Source: Cheilinus undulatus (lineage: Eukaryota > Chordata > Actinopteri > Labriformes > Labridae). From it: a DNA stretch of 64,000 nucleotides. Within the stretch, counting starts at the first letter, position 1; the number at the start of each line of letters is the position of its first letter. Made by a program: the position numbers and the translations under genes. Shown here in pieces: positions 35,990 to 48,510 of this stretch. The DNA is taken from positions 43,499,023 through 43,563,022 of the forward strand of contig NC_054878.1 in assembly GCF_018320785.1 (NCBI RefSeq), read 5' to 3'. The notes under the pieces are model-generated. The model saw only the letters and a list, made by a program, of their open reading frames with translations. It did not search any database and had not been told where the DNA came from.

Positions 35990-37505
35990 ATTTTACCTTA
36001 CTTTCTCTGCTCAGAAACTGTTGAGAATAGTTCTGTTAGCTGTTAGAAATCCAAAAAATACAGTAACAAGCATCATGAACAACATAGGAATGTATAGAGA
36101 CTCTCAAATAGATTCTCTGGAGGATGGGCTTAAACTAGAATATGTATGAGAGAAGCTTACACACAAAGCACATAATGCAAAAATCACTCAGATAATTCAA
36201 GGTGTCATTTCAGCCCTAATGCTATTGTTGCTTTAGTAAAATGATGTCTGTCTCAATAAATCAACCCATTTTAAAAGTATTATGAGCATTTTCATAATGT
36301 TAACATTGTGCAGAGATCCAGAATTTAAGTTGATGAAAGTCATCAAGAAAATTTGTGCAAATTGTGCAAACAGTGTGCAAATAGTAAATCAGTAACATCA
36401 GAGGGTATTTAAGCTCATAAATAGTGTGAAGACCACACTCTAATGATGTCATGATGTGTGTGTGACAGTGTTATCTTTCACCTCCAAGGTATAAAGGAGG
36501 AAGTTGTGGGTGTGAAGAATCTAATTCTAGATAAATGTCTGCAATCATGCACAAGATCTGTTGCTTCCCCTTTTTATCATTGAAGTCATTTTTTCAGAGT
36601 TTTGGAGGAAGTGAGAATGTGGGTACAACAGCACCACATTTTAACCAATGACCTGTGGGCGGATAAACATCAGAAACACTAAAGGTTCTCAGGACAAGAT
36701 TCAACTCTTTATAAGGATATGAGACAGACAGACACCAACCTCTGAGCAAGGACTCTATTGAAACTATAGACATTTTCAGATATCATCATCATTTTAAACC
36801 TTGATGGCTTGTTTTTGGGACTCTTAACATGACTAAAATGTCCCAAAATCCTTCTAGAAAATTGTCCCCCAGTGGAAATGTACATATTTTAGTGGTTTAG
36901 TACAACTCCATTGTGCAGAGACCTGCTCAGAAAATCAGCACACATATGTATCATGATTAGATGAATTAAAAAGTCTCTTGGAACCATCATTTAAAATGTA
37001 AACACAAAGTTTAGGTCAAATTTTGGCATATTGTGGCAGATGAACAGGTTCCACATTTTTCATCCTCCTTTGAGGGATTTTATCGATTGATTCCTGATTT
37101 TTTTGGCTCCTTCTAGACGAGTTGGAGCTTAAAAGCTCATAAAACATGAGTTTTCACCAAAGAGCAGGGCCGTGACCAGGGGCCAAGTTTAGAAAAGCTC
37201 TTTTCTGCTTTCTTGCAGTCTTCCAGGAACAATAAACACTCTGAGATCTACAGTGCTTATGTCAATCATCACCAAACTGAACAGGGACAATCACACATTG
37301 ATCCTGAATATATTCATACATCAATATCATTACTTTGGCACAGCGGCCCCTTCTGGGGGAACATTTCCTCCTCTGATCGTTGAATTTTCTCTTAAAACAT
37401 TCAGCCCACTGGTCTCACTTGGATCTTTATAAAAAGTTGAACAGGCTGTGCTGCTCCCAGGTGGTTGGGGAGAGTAATGCAACTGAGGAGCTACAGAGTT
37501 GAGTT
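35990..37505. other. Unassigned DNA between the BTBD9-like relic and the gene B 3' end
   Basis: About 1.5 kb with no supported exon and no repeat family I can name. It is nearly identical in the second copy (46.29-47.81 kb). Confidence 0.45.
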
Positions 37506-37511
37506 GAGATT

Positions 37512-37517
37512 TTTATT
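37512..37517 (-). terminator. Candidate polyadenylation signal of IgSF gene B
   Basis: AATAAA on the minus strand (GGAATAAAAATCTCAACTC), about 690 nt after the stop codon of gene B. It is conserved at 47814 for gene C. Confidence 0.45.
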
Positions 37518-38208
37518 CCAAGAAGAAATAATATACAAAGAAAACATTAAAACAAAACAGTAAAATAATAATCATTAAAACAGTGAAAATGTAAAGCGGG
37601 AGAAACTGTCAGCAGAAAGATAAAGTTTATTAGCAGGTCTGAAAGAAATGGGAAGAAGTGAACTCTTATTTAGGCATCAGGTGCCTGCTCTATCATTTTA
37701 TTTTATATATGAAAATATAAATGAGCAAACATGATATCTAATATATGATTACAGCTTTAAATCCTCCAGAAAAGCACAAATATTAACACTATTATTCTTA
37801 GAAAAATAGACCTATTTATATAAAAGAGAGCAGATAAAAATACACGTTGACAGTAAACTGGAGCCTGCAGACACCTTGTGGAAGTCAAACCTCTTCTTCC
37901 TCCCTGTACAGAGGGAAAATCAGGTTAAATATTAAACACATACATTCATGTCTATAAAGGGAATCTGATGGAGTGATGTGCATCCTTAGTTTCAGACTGA
38001 AGCCTACATTTATACATGTCTGCTCATTTTCAGTTCATTTACATTTGATCATATTTAGGCTCCTTTTTCAAGGGAAAACCAAGATCTTCAATACAAGAGT
38101 TAGTGACAGGATTAGGGAGGTTCTCCTTCTTGTCGAGGAAAGATGACATGAACTCCTCTGATCATGATGTTGTTGATCTGTGTAGTCTGACAGAGACACA
38201 AGTGTTGG

Positions 38209-41200
38209 TCAATCCTCTGCAGAAGCTCTGATGTTTTCATAGTTCACTGTCTCATCTTCATCATCCTCATCCACCTGTGAAAATCAACACAATCAAAGCA
38301 ACACTCTGAAACACTCAGACTGATTGTAGCCCCTATACTAACAAAGACTAGACTGAACAGCCTCCTAAAATCAGCTGAGCAGTAACTAAACTCCACTCTC
38401 ACTGCTTTTAAAAACTCACCACCTTATCATTCCTCTGTGATTGTTTCCCTGAAAGATGAGAGAAAGAGTGGATTTTGCTTCCACAGAGAAAATACATGTT
38501 TATATAAACTTCTTGTGTGTAAATTGAATCTGTGAATGTTCTCACCTTTAGTTCTTGTCCATATGTTGACGGTCACAACAGTTATGATGAGAGCTGATAA
38601 ACCCACAGAGACAACGATGAACCTGGCTGCAGAGAGAATGAGAGCAAATCAAATCTTTGTTGTAGGTTTCTATGAAAGAAAGTTGAAATGTCATTTATGT
38701 GTAATAACACATTCATTTGTTTTTACAAACATAAAATAAATGATCAGAAAAATGTTCATCACTAGTGTTTAGATGAGAAGAGTCATTGGTTCCTGCTGCT
38801 GTGGTCTTTTCAGTCGGTCCTGTTGGTTTCATTGTTGTTTTTGTGGTTGTTGTTTGTGACGCTGTTGTTGTTTCTGTCATCGTTGTTGTTCATCCTCTAA
38901 TCAGTTTATTAACTCCAAACACCTGCAAAGGTTTCCTGAGTCTTTATTCTCTGGCTCTGGTTCAGTTCACACAACCACAATCATGGAGAAGACTGCTGAC
39001 TTCATAGTTGTCCAGAAGACAATCACTGACTCCCTCCACAAGGAGGGTAAGCCACAGAAGGCCACTGATGAAAAGACAGGCTGTTCTCAGAGTGCCTTAT
39101 CAAAGGAATACACCACATACAGCAGTGTTCAATTTAAACTCAACAACTACCACAGTAAAATACTGCACAAAGACAAAGCAACAACATAGCAGATCCCCAT
39201 TTTATACATGCCCCTTAATATACAGAACTTTAAGCCTGGATATAACTGAACATGGTAGAGCTGTCATACAGGAACATAGGATTTAAAAACTAAACCTTTA
39301 AACAGGTTTATATCACCAGTACAGATGTTGCTGGACTTCTTATGGACTTGGGAAAGATTCTCTCGACAAGCACAACACCAGCCTGACCTGAGCTGGATCA
39401 GGCCAGAATCCTGTCCCAGCTAATTTGAACTGACTCTCAAAGAATCTTGGGATATGTCAGGCCACAAAGGCGACACCATTTGGTGTTTAAAGAAAGAAGG
39501 ATGGATTTGAAGGAGGTTTCAAAATGGGACAGTTGCCTTCAAGCTTGCCCTCCATAGATGCAGCTCCTGAATTGGGACCTAAATACGATCTTCAGCAGCT
39601 TTAAAACTGCAGGGAGTGAGACAGTCTGCACATCTGGCTTTTCAAAAGTCTGTTTACATGCATCTCTTTGGTGCAAAAACAGTTGTGTCTTCTTTACCTT
39701 TGAGAATTGAGGACTCACTGGGACCAGCATCAGAACCAGGACCAACACCAGGATCTTGTGTGGGATCTGGTATGGAATCTGTAGAAGAGAATGATTTTAG
39801 TGATTTAAATTTAACAACGTGCAATCCATTTGTTTTACAAGTAAAATAACTGATCTAAAGACTTGTAATTTGATAGCAGTATATTTATAGAATATTTAAG
39901 TTAACGTGTTTAAGCCATGTTTAGATTCTAGCCTCTTTGTTATACTTCCAGTGATCTTAAGGTCTGCTCAGACTACACAAATTCAGCCAGATTTTGGCCC
40001 AACAGCATCGTCACAACTTTGTTTTGTGTTTTTTCTTCTTCTTTTCAGGGCAAAAGATGGCAAGTGTCCCATAGAGCGGTTTGGGGGTAGCAGAAGTCTG
40101 ATTCACTCTCTATGACCCACTTCCCTGTGAACTCACACACAGTCTGAGACGATGGTGACGTCAACATACGACTAGTGGTCAGGATCACTCTTGTAGTGTG
40201 GAAAGACATTGCATAGTTAGACACGGTGCCATTGTAAAAAAAAAAAAAAACAGTGTTGTCTGAGCTGGCCTTGATGTGACCATACCTTTCAAAAAAGGTG
40301 TGTAGTCAGCCTCTATCTCCACAATGTTCTCCTTGTTAAGGACCTGGCAGGTGAATTTCTTGTTGTTTCCACTTTGACGCTTCACTTTCAGATAAGACAA
40401 ACAGTCTGTACCTCTAGAATTCCTTTCAACACCTTCAGTTATTGTAGCTCCTGTCTCATCCACCCAGTGGAGAGGGTTTGATGGACAGCTGGGGAGACCT
40501 CTGTATCTCATCAAAGAGCACTCCAAGCTCAGTTCATCGTCCCTCTTTGGATCAAAGTCTGCTGGTTCTGGAGAGACTGAAAGAAAACAAACGAGCTCAG
40601 CTAATAAAACGTTCATTCTGATGAAAACTTGGTGACTTTCCAAAAAGAAAAGCTTCTTTTGTGTTGTGCTCTGTGCCGGTGTTTATAGATCTGTGCATCT
40701 TGACTCGTCTCATGTTTCGATTCGATATCCCGACACGTCACAATTCATCCTAAACATGGCTACTTTAAATCAATTAAGACAAACAGTCTGATCAAGTCCC
40801 TAAGTCAATGTGACTTTTTCTTCTTATTTGTCCTATAGAATGTACCTGAATTATATTAAATAACATCAACAATATGAAATATATTAAATTAATTACTATT
40901 TTAAGTAAAAGGTTTACAGTAACAGCTTTTAAATAAGGCATACTGAAATTGGCTTAATATTTGAAACTATAAATAAAGGTTTAGCTGTTTTCTCATCAGT
41001 TATTTATAGGTTAACTTATTTTCGACCACATTTAAATAAAGTGTTACGTATTTAAATTAAAAACCTTTATCTCTGTTTTTGTTTCACTCTCTCTCGTCTT
41101 ATTTAATGAGTGGATGAACTTCATATCGTCCTGTTAGGATTTCAAACTGAGCTGAAAATAAGACTAAGTTTCCTCCTTTCATATTCTTTTATTCACTCAA

Positions 41201-43263
41201 AGGATTTTTATACTGACTCAGGCTAATGCAGCTTTAAGGAAGGAGCTGATTGGTTGAGCAGCGTCACATGTGACTACTACTACCATAAAACCGCATCATT
41301 TAAAACATTTCTGCTTAAAAAGTTAGTCAGTGAGTTAGTTTAATTCAGGTTTTTGCATCTTTTCTTGCTTTGATCTCAGCAAATTTGTTTAAATTTTTTT
41401 TTTAACTTTATTTTCTTTAAAATGCAGTTTCTATTTGCAAATAACATCCATCAAAATGTGGCATGAAGGCTTTTCTTTCTTTCTTTCTTTTTTTTCTACT
41501 GCAGTGAACTACATTCCCCAAGTTTTATAGCACTATTTAGAAATTCTGAGTAAATTCTACAAATTTTCAGAGATAATTGAATGTGTGAGTGTTTTTAAAT
41601 GATTTTATAAGTCAAGTGGAGAGCAGTGGGAGGCTGAGCCAAACTGTCAGACTTTTTCACCCCATGTGGTCTTTTCCTCCACCAGAGAGTCTGTGAGCTA
41701 TGGAAACATTCAAATTTATGTCGGTACCTTGCTTGGCGTCCGTGTAGCCATAGCAACACATCATAATTGGTGCTGATTTATTTGTCTCATGTAAAGAACG
41801 ACATGCTGGACAGCTCACCGCCTCATTGGCTGCTGGTAATGCCCAATGCAAAGCAGAAGCCCCAAGACAGCGTAAATTCTGTTTTTTTTTTGTTTTGTTT
41901 TTTTGTTTATGTGGAAGAAAAGACCAGCGGAAGGAGATGGTTTCATCTTCTTCTACGCCGTCTTTTCTTCTTGTTTGCTGTTTGTTTGTAACCACAGCCC
42001 CTCTAATGGGCAGAGGTTGTTGGTGTTCAGACGGTTTAGTCCATTTGACCAAGGGCAGAGTGAATGCAAACCTGACCAAGAGCAATGTGAATGCGAACCA
42101 AACCAAAAGAAGGTGCAGCAATGTTGCAATTTCTGTTCCAAAACGGATCGAGCCTCCTGGACTATCAGGTGTAAAAACAACCTTAGACAAAGTCCCCAGG
42201 CGTCCCTCAAGGCCCCATTTTAGGTCTCATTTACATTTTTATGTATTTGTAATCCTTATTTTAAAATGTAGATTTCTTTGCAAGCACATTACATATAAAC
42301 ATATCTGTGCAGAAAAATAAATAACTCCATGCAAGCCATGCTTTACTAACATTTAAACATGGCTGGAATAAGACTTTTTCAAATCTCAATGAAAAGAAAG
42401 CTGAAATAACACAGAAAGTACTGAAACTAGGGCTGAACAATTTCGCAAAAGTAATTTAATTGCAAATTTTTCCCCCCAATATTGTGATTACAATTTAAAA
42501 TGTGATTATTGTTGTCATCGTGTGTGTTTTTCCACAATTTGAAGCCATAAATCATTCTAATCATTCTAAAGGGGGTCCAGCCTGGTACTAGCAAAGTGTA
42601 CCTAATAAAGCGGCTGGCATATATACGTGCGGTGCATCTGATTCAGGATGCCATGGAGCACATTGGAAAATTGGCCGCTGCAAAATTTAAGCATTGAGCA
42701 CACAAACTATTAGAGCCCAAATACAAATTTAAAGACAAGAGATAGGACTTACCTTTAAAAAGACTTAAATACATGCGGACATCAAAAGTAGTAGTATCAT
42801 CAAGTCGACACATGTAGAGTCCAACATCCTCAGCAGAGACATTTTTAATGACCAAAGAACAGTCGGTGCCCAATCTCAGCCGGTTAGCTCGGCGTGACGT
42901 CTTCTTCACCGTTCCTTTAATTGCCTCACCTAAAGTCTCTGATGAATCTCTGTTATAAAGCCATGAAATCCTGGAGCATTGTAGAGGTTGATACTGACTG
43001 TCACAGTGTAAGGTGACATCTTGATGGAAGTGGCTGTAAATCTCTTTTTGACAAGTACTCACTACGATGAAAAGAAGAAAAAGAAAAGCAAACATAAAGG
43101 CAGATCTGTGGAGATAACATTAGTTTTAATTAAAATGTGAACTAAACTGTTGCCTAACTTTCAGAGGTCCACTAGATCATTAAAGAGGAATCTGTTTTGA
43201 AAAGAAATCAGCTTTACCTTCAAACAGGAGTCCAACAACAAAGATGACTTCCAGTGGAGCCAT
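38209..43263 (-). CDS. IgSF receptor gene B: chimeric V + C receptor with one ITIM
   Basis: Predicted 300 residues. Exons (minus): 43263..43218 leader ([15 protein letters not shown]), 43061..42753 V, 40576..40286 C, 39778..39698 stalk, 38626..38546 TM, 38448..38420, 38274..38209; 903 bp in frame. V and C are nearly identical to gene A (for example [14 protein letters not shown] against [14 protein letters not shown]). The stalk reads [15 protein letters not shown] (as A), then SDAGPSESSILK (as C). TM is FIVVSVGLSALIITVVTVNI. The tail KQSQRNDKV-VDEDDEDETVNYENI contains a single ITIM-type motif, VNYENI, and ends six residues later (RASAED). An inhibitory role is inferred from the ITIM. B looks like the product of recombination between an A-like and a C-like gene. 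A Thr-rich alternative exon may lie between stalk and TM. Confidence 0.85.
38763..38873 (-). other. Candidate alternative Thr-rich stalk exon of gene B
   Basis: On the minus strand, between an AG (GATGACAG) and a GT (CTAGTGATG), 111 bp read ETTTASQTTTTKTTMKPTGP, then TEKTTAAGTNDSS, a mucin-like stretch. The phases fit in frame between the stalk and TM exons. The acceptor lacks a pyrimidine tract, so it may be a dead exon. The copy in gene C is at 49066..49176. Confidence 0.35.
38914..39115 (+). mobile_element. Tc1-like transposon N-terminal fragment
   Basis: TCACACAACCACAATCATGG, then MEKTADFIVVQKTITDSLHK and EGKPQKATDEKTGCSQSALS, resemble a Tc1-like element 5' region. Only about 200 bp. Its duplicate is at 49217-49415. 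Confidence 0.65.
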
Positions 43264-43305
43264 TCTGTGTTCATTCTCTGTCGGCACTAAAACATTTTCT
43301 GACTC

Positions 43306-43311
43306 TTTATA
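43306..43311 (-). promoter_or_regulatory. TATA box of IgSF gene B
   Basis: TATAAA on the minus strand, 43 nt before the ATG, as in A, C and D. Confidence 0.7.
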
Positions 43312-44667
43312 CTCATGAAAGTCACGCAAGTGGAGCAGCTTCCTCTTTGTGGTTGAATTGGTATGAAAATGACTTGAGAAACAGCCTTTCCTCCCAGCCA
43401 GCTTGTCACAAGTCCCACATACTCAGACTTACATTACTTCATTTCCCTTTACCGTACACAGACTTCACATGCACTCCTACTAGGAAAAACACCAACGCCA
43501 CAAAGAGCAGTTTGATGGTTGAAAAAATGACAAAGAAATTGGCAATGGTTTAATGTGAAGATCTATTGTGTATATAAGTTGATGATTCTGGTGAATGCTT
43601 GGGGGGATGGTTTATACCAGTGGATGATTAGCAGTGGGATGGTGTAGGAGCCAAACATGTAAGTTTTGGAGATGCCTTTGGGGTAGGTGGGTTTTGGTTT
43701 ATGCACGGATTAGTGGGTGTGGTTTTTAGTGGCACGGCGGTGATCAGTTAATTTACTTCACCTGTGCACATGTGGTGTGCTTCTGCTGGCAGCTGGAGTG
43801 TGGTGAGCACAGGGAGGACATTTTCTGTTGGCCGCATGTTTTAGGTTAGAATTTGACCTATTATTGGGTTTTTGTTCAGTAAAGTTGTTCAATGGTATGA
43901 TGCAGCGTTATGTAAATAAGCTGGGTTTGGTGAGATAAAGTAGCGAGTGCCTGTCATCACTTTGACTCCCGTGTTTAGCCTGCAGCGGCTTTAATTTTGG
44001 ATGGATCGGCCGCTTTAGATGGTTTAAAAGGGAGACATTCTGTGTTGAACTGTCTTTGATGGTGTTAACATGGTGTCCTTAAATAAATGAAAAGTGTTTT
44101 CCACCTGCTCCTTCATTGCCTCAGCCACTCCAGCCAGCTGACAGTCTAGGGATCTTAGGGGATCACAAGCTGTTGCATACGGTGGCCTGGAAGGTCAAAC
44201 AGCCTCCAACAGTCAGACACATTCCAACTAAAACAAGAAGACTGCAATAAGACAAAAAACTGTCCAAGAATCAAAAATCGATTTCTGAATGGCAAACACA
44301 GAAACCTTGCTTGGGACAGTCACCACAGGAGCTATTTGTCTGGTAAAAATTCTAAATAAGAGTAAAGTATGTTCACATAAAGCAGCATGTTCTGTTCACT
44401 TTAAAACACTTTCTGATAAGCTAATTCTTTTTTTTTTTTTTTTTTTTCAGTTTGACACTCAGAACCATAAAGCCTTCTCACATCATCACCCATATTCAGT
44501 TTGGTGTCCTCTGCTGGACCCCAAAGGTCTCTAAGTGTAACTGCACTGTCATAACAACAGGATGGTGAAGCTGCAGAAGACGCTGGGAGAAGCAGAAGAG
44601 CCATGTGGACGGAGAAATCACAGTAATACTACTGGACTCAGAGTCAGTGTGACTCTGCTAGTGTCTA

Positions 44668-45159
44668 CTAGGGCTGAACCATTTGATAATAATTGAATTG
44701 CAGTTTTTTTTCCCCCAATATTGTGATAGCAATTTAATATGCAATTAATTTTTAGGGTTTTCATCTTATGTATTATTCCATAAAAATAAGCAATAAATCA
44801 TTCTAGATTATAAGCAACAAAAATTAGACAACATATCTCATTGGGATTTGGCTCATGTAGCAAATTTGATATCAATTGCTGTACTGAGGGGATAATTTTT
44901 CTTTATGTTATTCTCATTTTGATTAAGAAAATCATAAACACTGATAGGAAAAGCAGGATTTTAGTAAACTATTCTGAAAAGATGACACTTGTACATGTGC
45001 ATAATGTGAAGCGCATGCAATTTCTGCCGCAAAAAAATTGTATCAAATTGGTATTTTTCCACATTTCAGGATTAAAAAAATGTTGCAGTGTCTGCGATTT
45101 GAAAAGTGCAGCAGGCCAAAATAATTTGAGCTAATTTGCAATTTATTTCCCAGCCTTAG
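44668..45159. mobile_element. hAT-like MITE, duplicate of the copy at 23913
   Basis: Same termini (CTAGGGCTGAACCATT ... TTTCCCAGCCTTAG) and same position in block X. It was copied with the block and is not an independent insertion. Confidence 0.6.
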
Positions 45160-45235
45160 TATCCACTTCCAGTTGCTCACAACTGTTGCATGTGGTGTCG
45201 ACCAGTTGTAGCAGAGAAATGTTAAATAAAGCATC

Positions 45236-45293
<58 letters not shown>
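45236..45293. repeat. (GATA)n microsatellite joining block X copy 2 to block Y copy 2
   Basis: The left flank AATAAAGCATCA is that of block X and the right flank TTATTTATTGTCATTATATT is that of block Y, so the junction of the two blocks lies in the microsatellite. Confidence 0.95.
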
Positions 45294-45588
45294 TTATTTA
45301 TTGTCATTATATTGTAAAACCACAACAAAATTTTGTTTGGCAGTCTCCTCTGTAGCAGCAAGCAGTGGTTGGAAATCCACAGCCTTACGTCATCCATCCT
45401 GCTGGCGATGGAGCGGGCACCCGGGAGAAAAATGCCCGGTAAGACAGGTTTGTGTGGGGCAGCTCTTAGCCTAGCCTGCAGCCCAGCTTGTTTGCCCCGC
45501 TTCTGCCTTCCTGCATAATGCCGTCTCTGCCTCCTCCGCATCTGAGTACTCTAACAGAGTACTTTGTAACACGTTACCCCCAACACTG

Positions 45589-46243
45589 TTCCTGAGTGTC
45601 TGTTCCCTCCACATGCTGCCGGCACCAATGACTCAAGGCCTGAAAAATCTCCTTCTCAGTGGCAGCAAATGAGTCCTGTCTGACCACAGTAAGCAGTGCA
45701 GTCTAGAAACAGAAGTATGAAAACATGAGGACTGTTTAGGTTTAAAAAACAAAGCATTTAAGTGGTTGTGCATTATAATCAATTTAAAAAACAGATTTTT
45801 GACATCTTTTGTCCTTTGAGTTAAAAAGCTCTAAAAAAAAAAAAAGGGCAACATCTCATAATCATACTGTAGTCCTGTCATAGCTCTCACCTTGGATAGC
45901 ATGAGGAAGCCATCAGAATTCAGCACTTTTGGAGCGTGTCTGTCCATATAGGCACAGCAGGCTGCACTGAGCGTGCTCAGAGTACAGACAGGCCACATCA
46001 AAAACAAGACAGACGTTGTTGGTGTGTAGGAAGAACTCAGAGGTGGAGTCTTTGAGTGGCTGGAGGCTATAGCGAAGAGCCAAACCCAGGAAGTCTAGCA
46101 GCACCTCTTCCCGGGCGGAGCTGAGGCTGGCCCTGCCCGTGTACAGGTAATGTAGCAGCATGGAGAAGGCTTCAGCCCGCGTCTCCTCTAGACACACCTC
46201 TGCCTGGGGCTGGGACTCCTTCATTCCACCATACAGAAGAGCC
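45589..46243 (-). pseudogene. btbd9: BTBD9-like gene fragment, two exons, frameshifted (copy 2)
   Basis: Exon a is minus 46243..45891 (353 bp) and exon b is 45702 to about 45589. Exon a differs from copy 1 by very few bases (for example RYSLQ for RYGLQ). It carries the same one-base frame shift after VACLYS and the same break against LINE sequence, so the damage predates the block Y duplication. It was carried along passively between IgSF genes. Confidence 0.85.
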
Positions 46244-47813
46244 CTAAAGAGCCAGAAGAGAGTGTTTGGGGTTGTGTTTAATGGCTTAGACATTTTACCT
46301 TACTTTCTCTGCTCAGAAACTGTTGAGAATAGTTCTGTTAGCTGTTAGAAATCCAAAAAATACAGTAACAAGCATCATGAACAACATAGGAATGTATAGA
46401 GACTCTCAAATAGATTCTCTGGAGGATGGGCTTAAACTAGAATATGTATGAGAGAAGCTTACACACAAAGCACATAATGCAAAAATCACTCAGATAATTC
46501 AAGGTGTCATTTCAGCCCTAATGCTATTGTTGCTTTAGTAAAATGATGTCTGTCTCAATAAATCAACCCATTTTAAAAGTATTATGAGCATTTTCATAAT
46601 GTTAACATTGTGCAGAGATCCAGAATTTAAGTTGATGAAAGTCATCAAGAAAATTTGTGCAAATTGTGCAAACAGTGTGCAAATAGTAAATCAGTAACAT
46701 CAGAGGGTATTTAAGCTCATAAATAGTGTGAAGACCACACTCTAATGATGTCATGATGTGTGTGTGACAGTGTTATCTTTCACCTCCAAGGTATAAAGGA
46801 GGAAGTTGTGGGTGTGAAGAATCTAATTCTAGATAAATGTCTGCAATCATGCACAAGATCTGTTGCTTCCCCTTTTTATCATTGAAGTCATTTTTTCAGA
46901 GTTTTGGAGGAAGTGAGAATGTGGGTACAACAGCACCACATTTTAACCAATGACCTGTGGGCGGATAAACATCAGAAACACTAAAGGTTCTCAGGACAAG
47001 ATTCAACTCTTTATAAGGATATGAGACAGACAGACACCAACCTCTGAGCAAGGACTCTATTGAAACTATAGACATTTTCAGATATCATCATCATTTTAAA
47101 CCTTGATGGCTTGTTTTTGGGACTCTTAACATGACTAAAATGTCCCAAAATCCTTCTAGAAAATTGTCCCCCAGTGGAAATGTACATATTTTAGTGGTTT
47201 AGTACAACTCCATTGTGCAGAGACCTGCTCAGAAAATCAGCACACATATGTATCATGATTAGATGAATTAAAAAGTCTCTTGGAACCATCATTTAAAATG
47301 TAAACACAAAGTTTAGGTCAAATTTTGGCATATTGTGGCAGATGAACAGGTTCCACATTTTTCATCCTCCTTTGAGGGATTTTATCGATTGATTCCTGAT
47401 TTTTTTGGCTCCTTCCAGACGAGTTGGAGCTTAAAAGCTCATAAAACATGAGTTTTCACCAAAGAGCAGGGCCGTGACCAGGGGCCAAGTTTAGAAAAGC
47501 TTTGTTCTGCTTTCTTGCAGTCTTCCAGGAACAATAAACACTCTGAGATCTACAGTGCTTATGTCAATCATCACCAAACTGAACAGGGACAATCACACAT
47601 TGATCCTGAATATATTCATACATCAATATCATTACTTTGGCACAGCGGCCCCTTCTGGGGGAACATTTCCTCCTCTGATCGTTGAATTTTCTCTTAAAAC
47701 ATTCAGCCCACTGGTCTCACTTGGATCTTTATAAAAAGTTGAACAGGCTGTGCTGCTCCCAGGTGGTTGGGGAGAGTAATGCAACTGAGGAGCTACAGAG
47801 TTGAGTTGAGATT

Positions 47814-47819
47814 TTTATT
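47814..47819 (-). terminator. Candidate polyadenylation signal of IgSF gene C
   Basis: AATAAA on the minus strand, about 690 nt after the stop at 48511; identical context to gene B. Confidence 0.45.
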
Positions 47820-48510
47820 CCAAGAAGAAATAATATACAAAGAAAACATTAAAACAAAACAGTAAAATAATAATCATTAAAACAGTGAAAATGTAAAGCG
47901 GGAGAAACTGTCAGCAGAAAGATAAAGTTTATTAGCAGGTCTGAAAGAAATGGGAAGAAGTGAACTCTTATTTAGGCATCAGGTGCCTGCTCTATCATTT
48001 TATTTTATATATGAAAATATAAATGAGCAAACATGATATCTAATATATGATTACAGCTTTAAATCCTCCAGAAAAGCACAAATATTAACACTATTATTCT
48101 TAGAAAAATAGACCTATTTATATAAAAGAGAGCAGATAAAAATACACGTTGACAGTAAACTGGAGCCTGCAGACACCTTGTGGAAGTCAAACCTCTTCTT
48201 CCTCCCTGTACAGAGGGAAAATCAGGTTAAATATTAAACACATACATTCATGTCTATAAAGGGAATCTGATGGAGTGATGTGCATCCTTAGTTTCAGACT
48301 GAAGCCTACATTTATACATGTCTGCTCATTTTCAGTTCATTTACATTTGATCATATTTAGGCTCCTTTTTCAAGGGAAAACCAAGATCTTCAATACAAGA
48401 GTTAGTGACAGGATTAGGGAGGTTCTCCTTCTTGTCGAGGAAAGATGACATGAACTCCTCTGATCATGATGTTGTTGATCTGTGTAGTCTGACAGAGACA
48501 CAAGTGTTGG

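Larger units (their letters stand above)
34978..39746. repeat. Segmental duplication block Y, copy 1
   Basis: Almost identical by eye to 45236..50046 for about 4.8 kb, including long stretches with no difference (for example 36.0-37.1 kb against 46.3-47.4 kb). It contains a LINE piece, the BTBD9-like fragment, about 1.5 kb of unassigned DNA and the 3' half of gene B. The small differences include a 26-bp indel near 35142. Confidence 0.93.
39735..45293. repeat. Segmental duplication block X, copy 2
   Basis: Collinear with 18869..24528, by eye about 97-98% alike. It starts inside the stalk exon of gene B and ends in the GATA run that begins block Y copy 2. Confidence 0.92.

Noticed and set aside
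35942-35991. Apparent start MSKPLNTTPNTLFW of a BTB protein (also 46244-46293)
   Set aside because: A good acceptor (CTCTTTAG) lies right before ALLYGGMKES and known BTBD9 continuity starts there, so the upstream Met and 16 residues are intron read-through.
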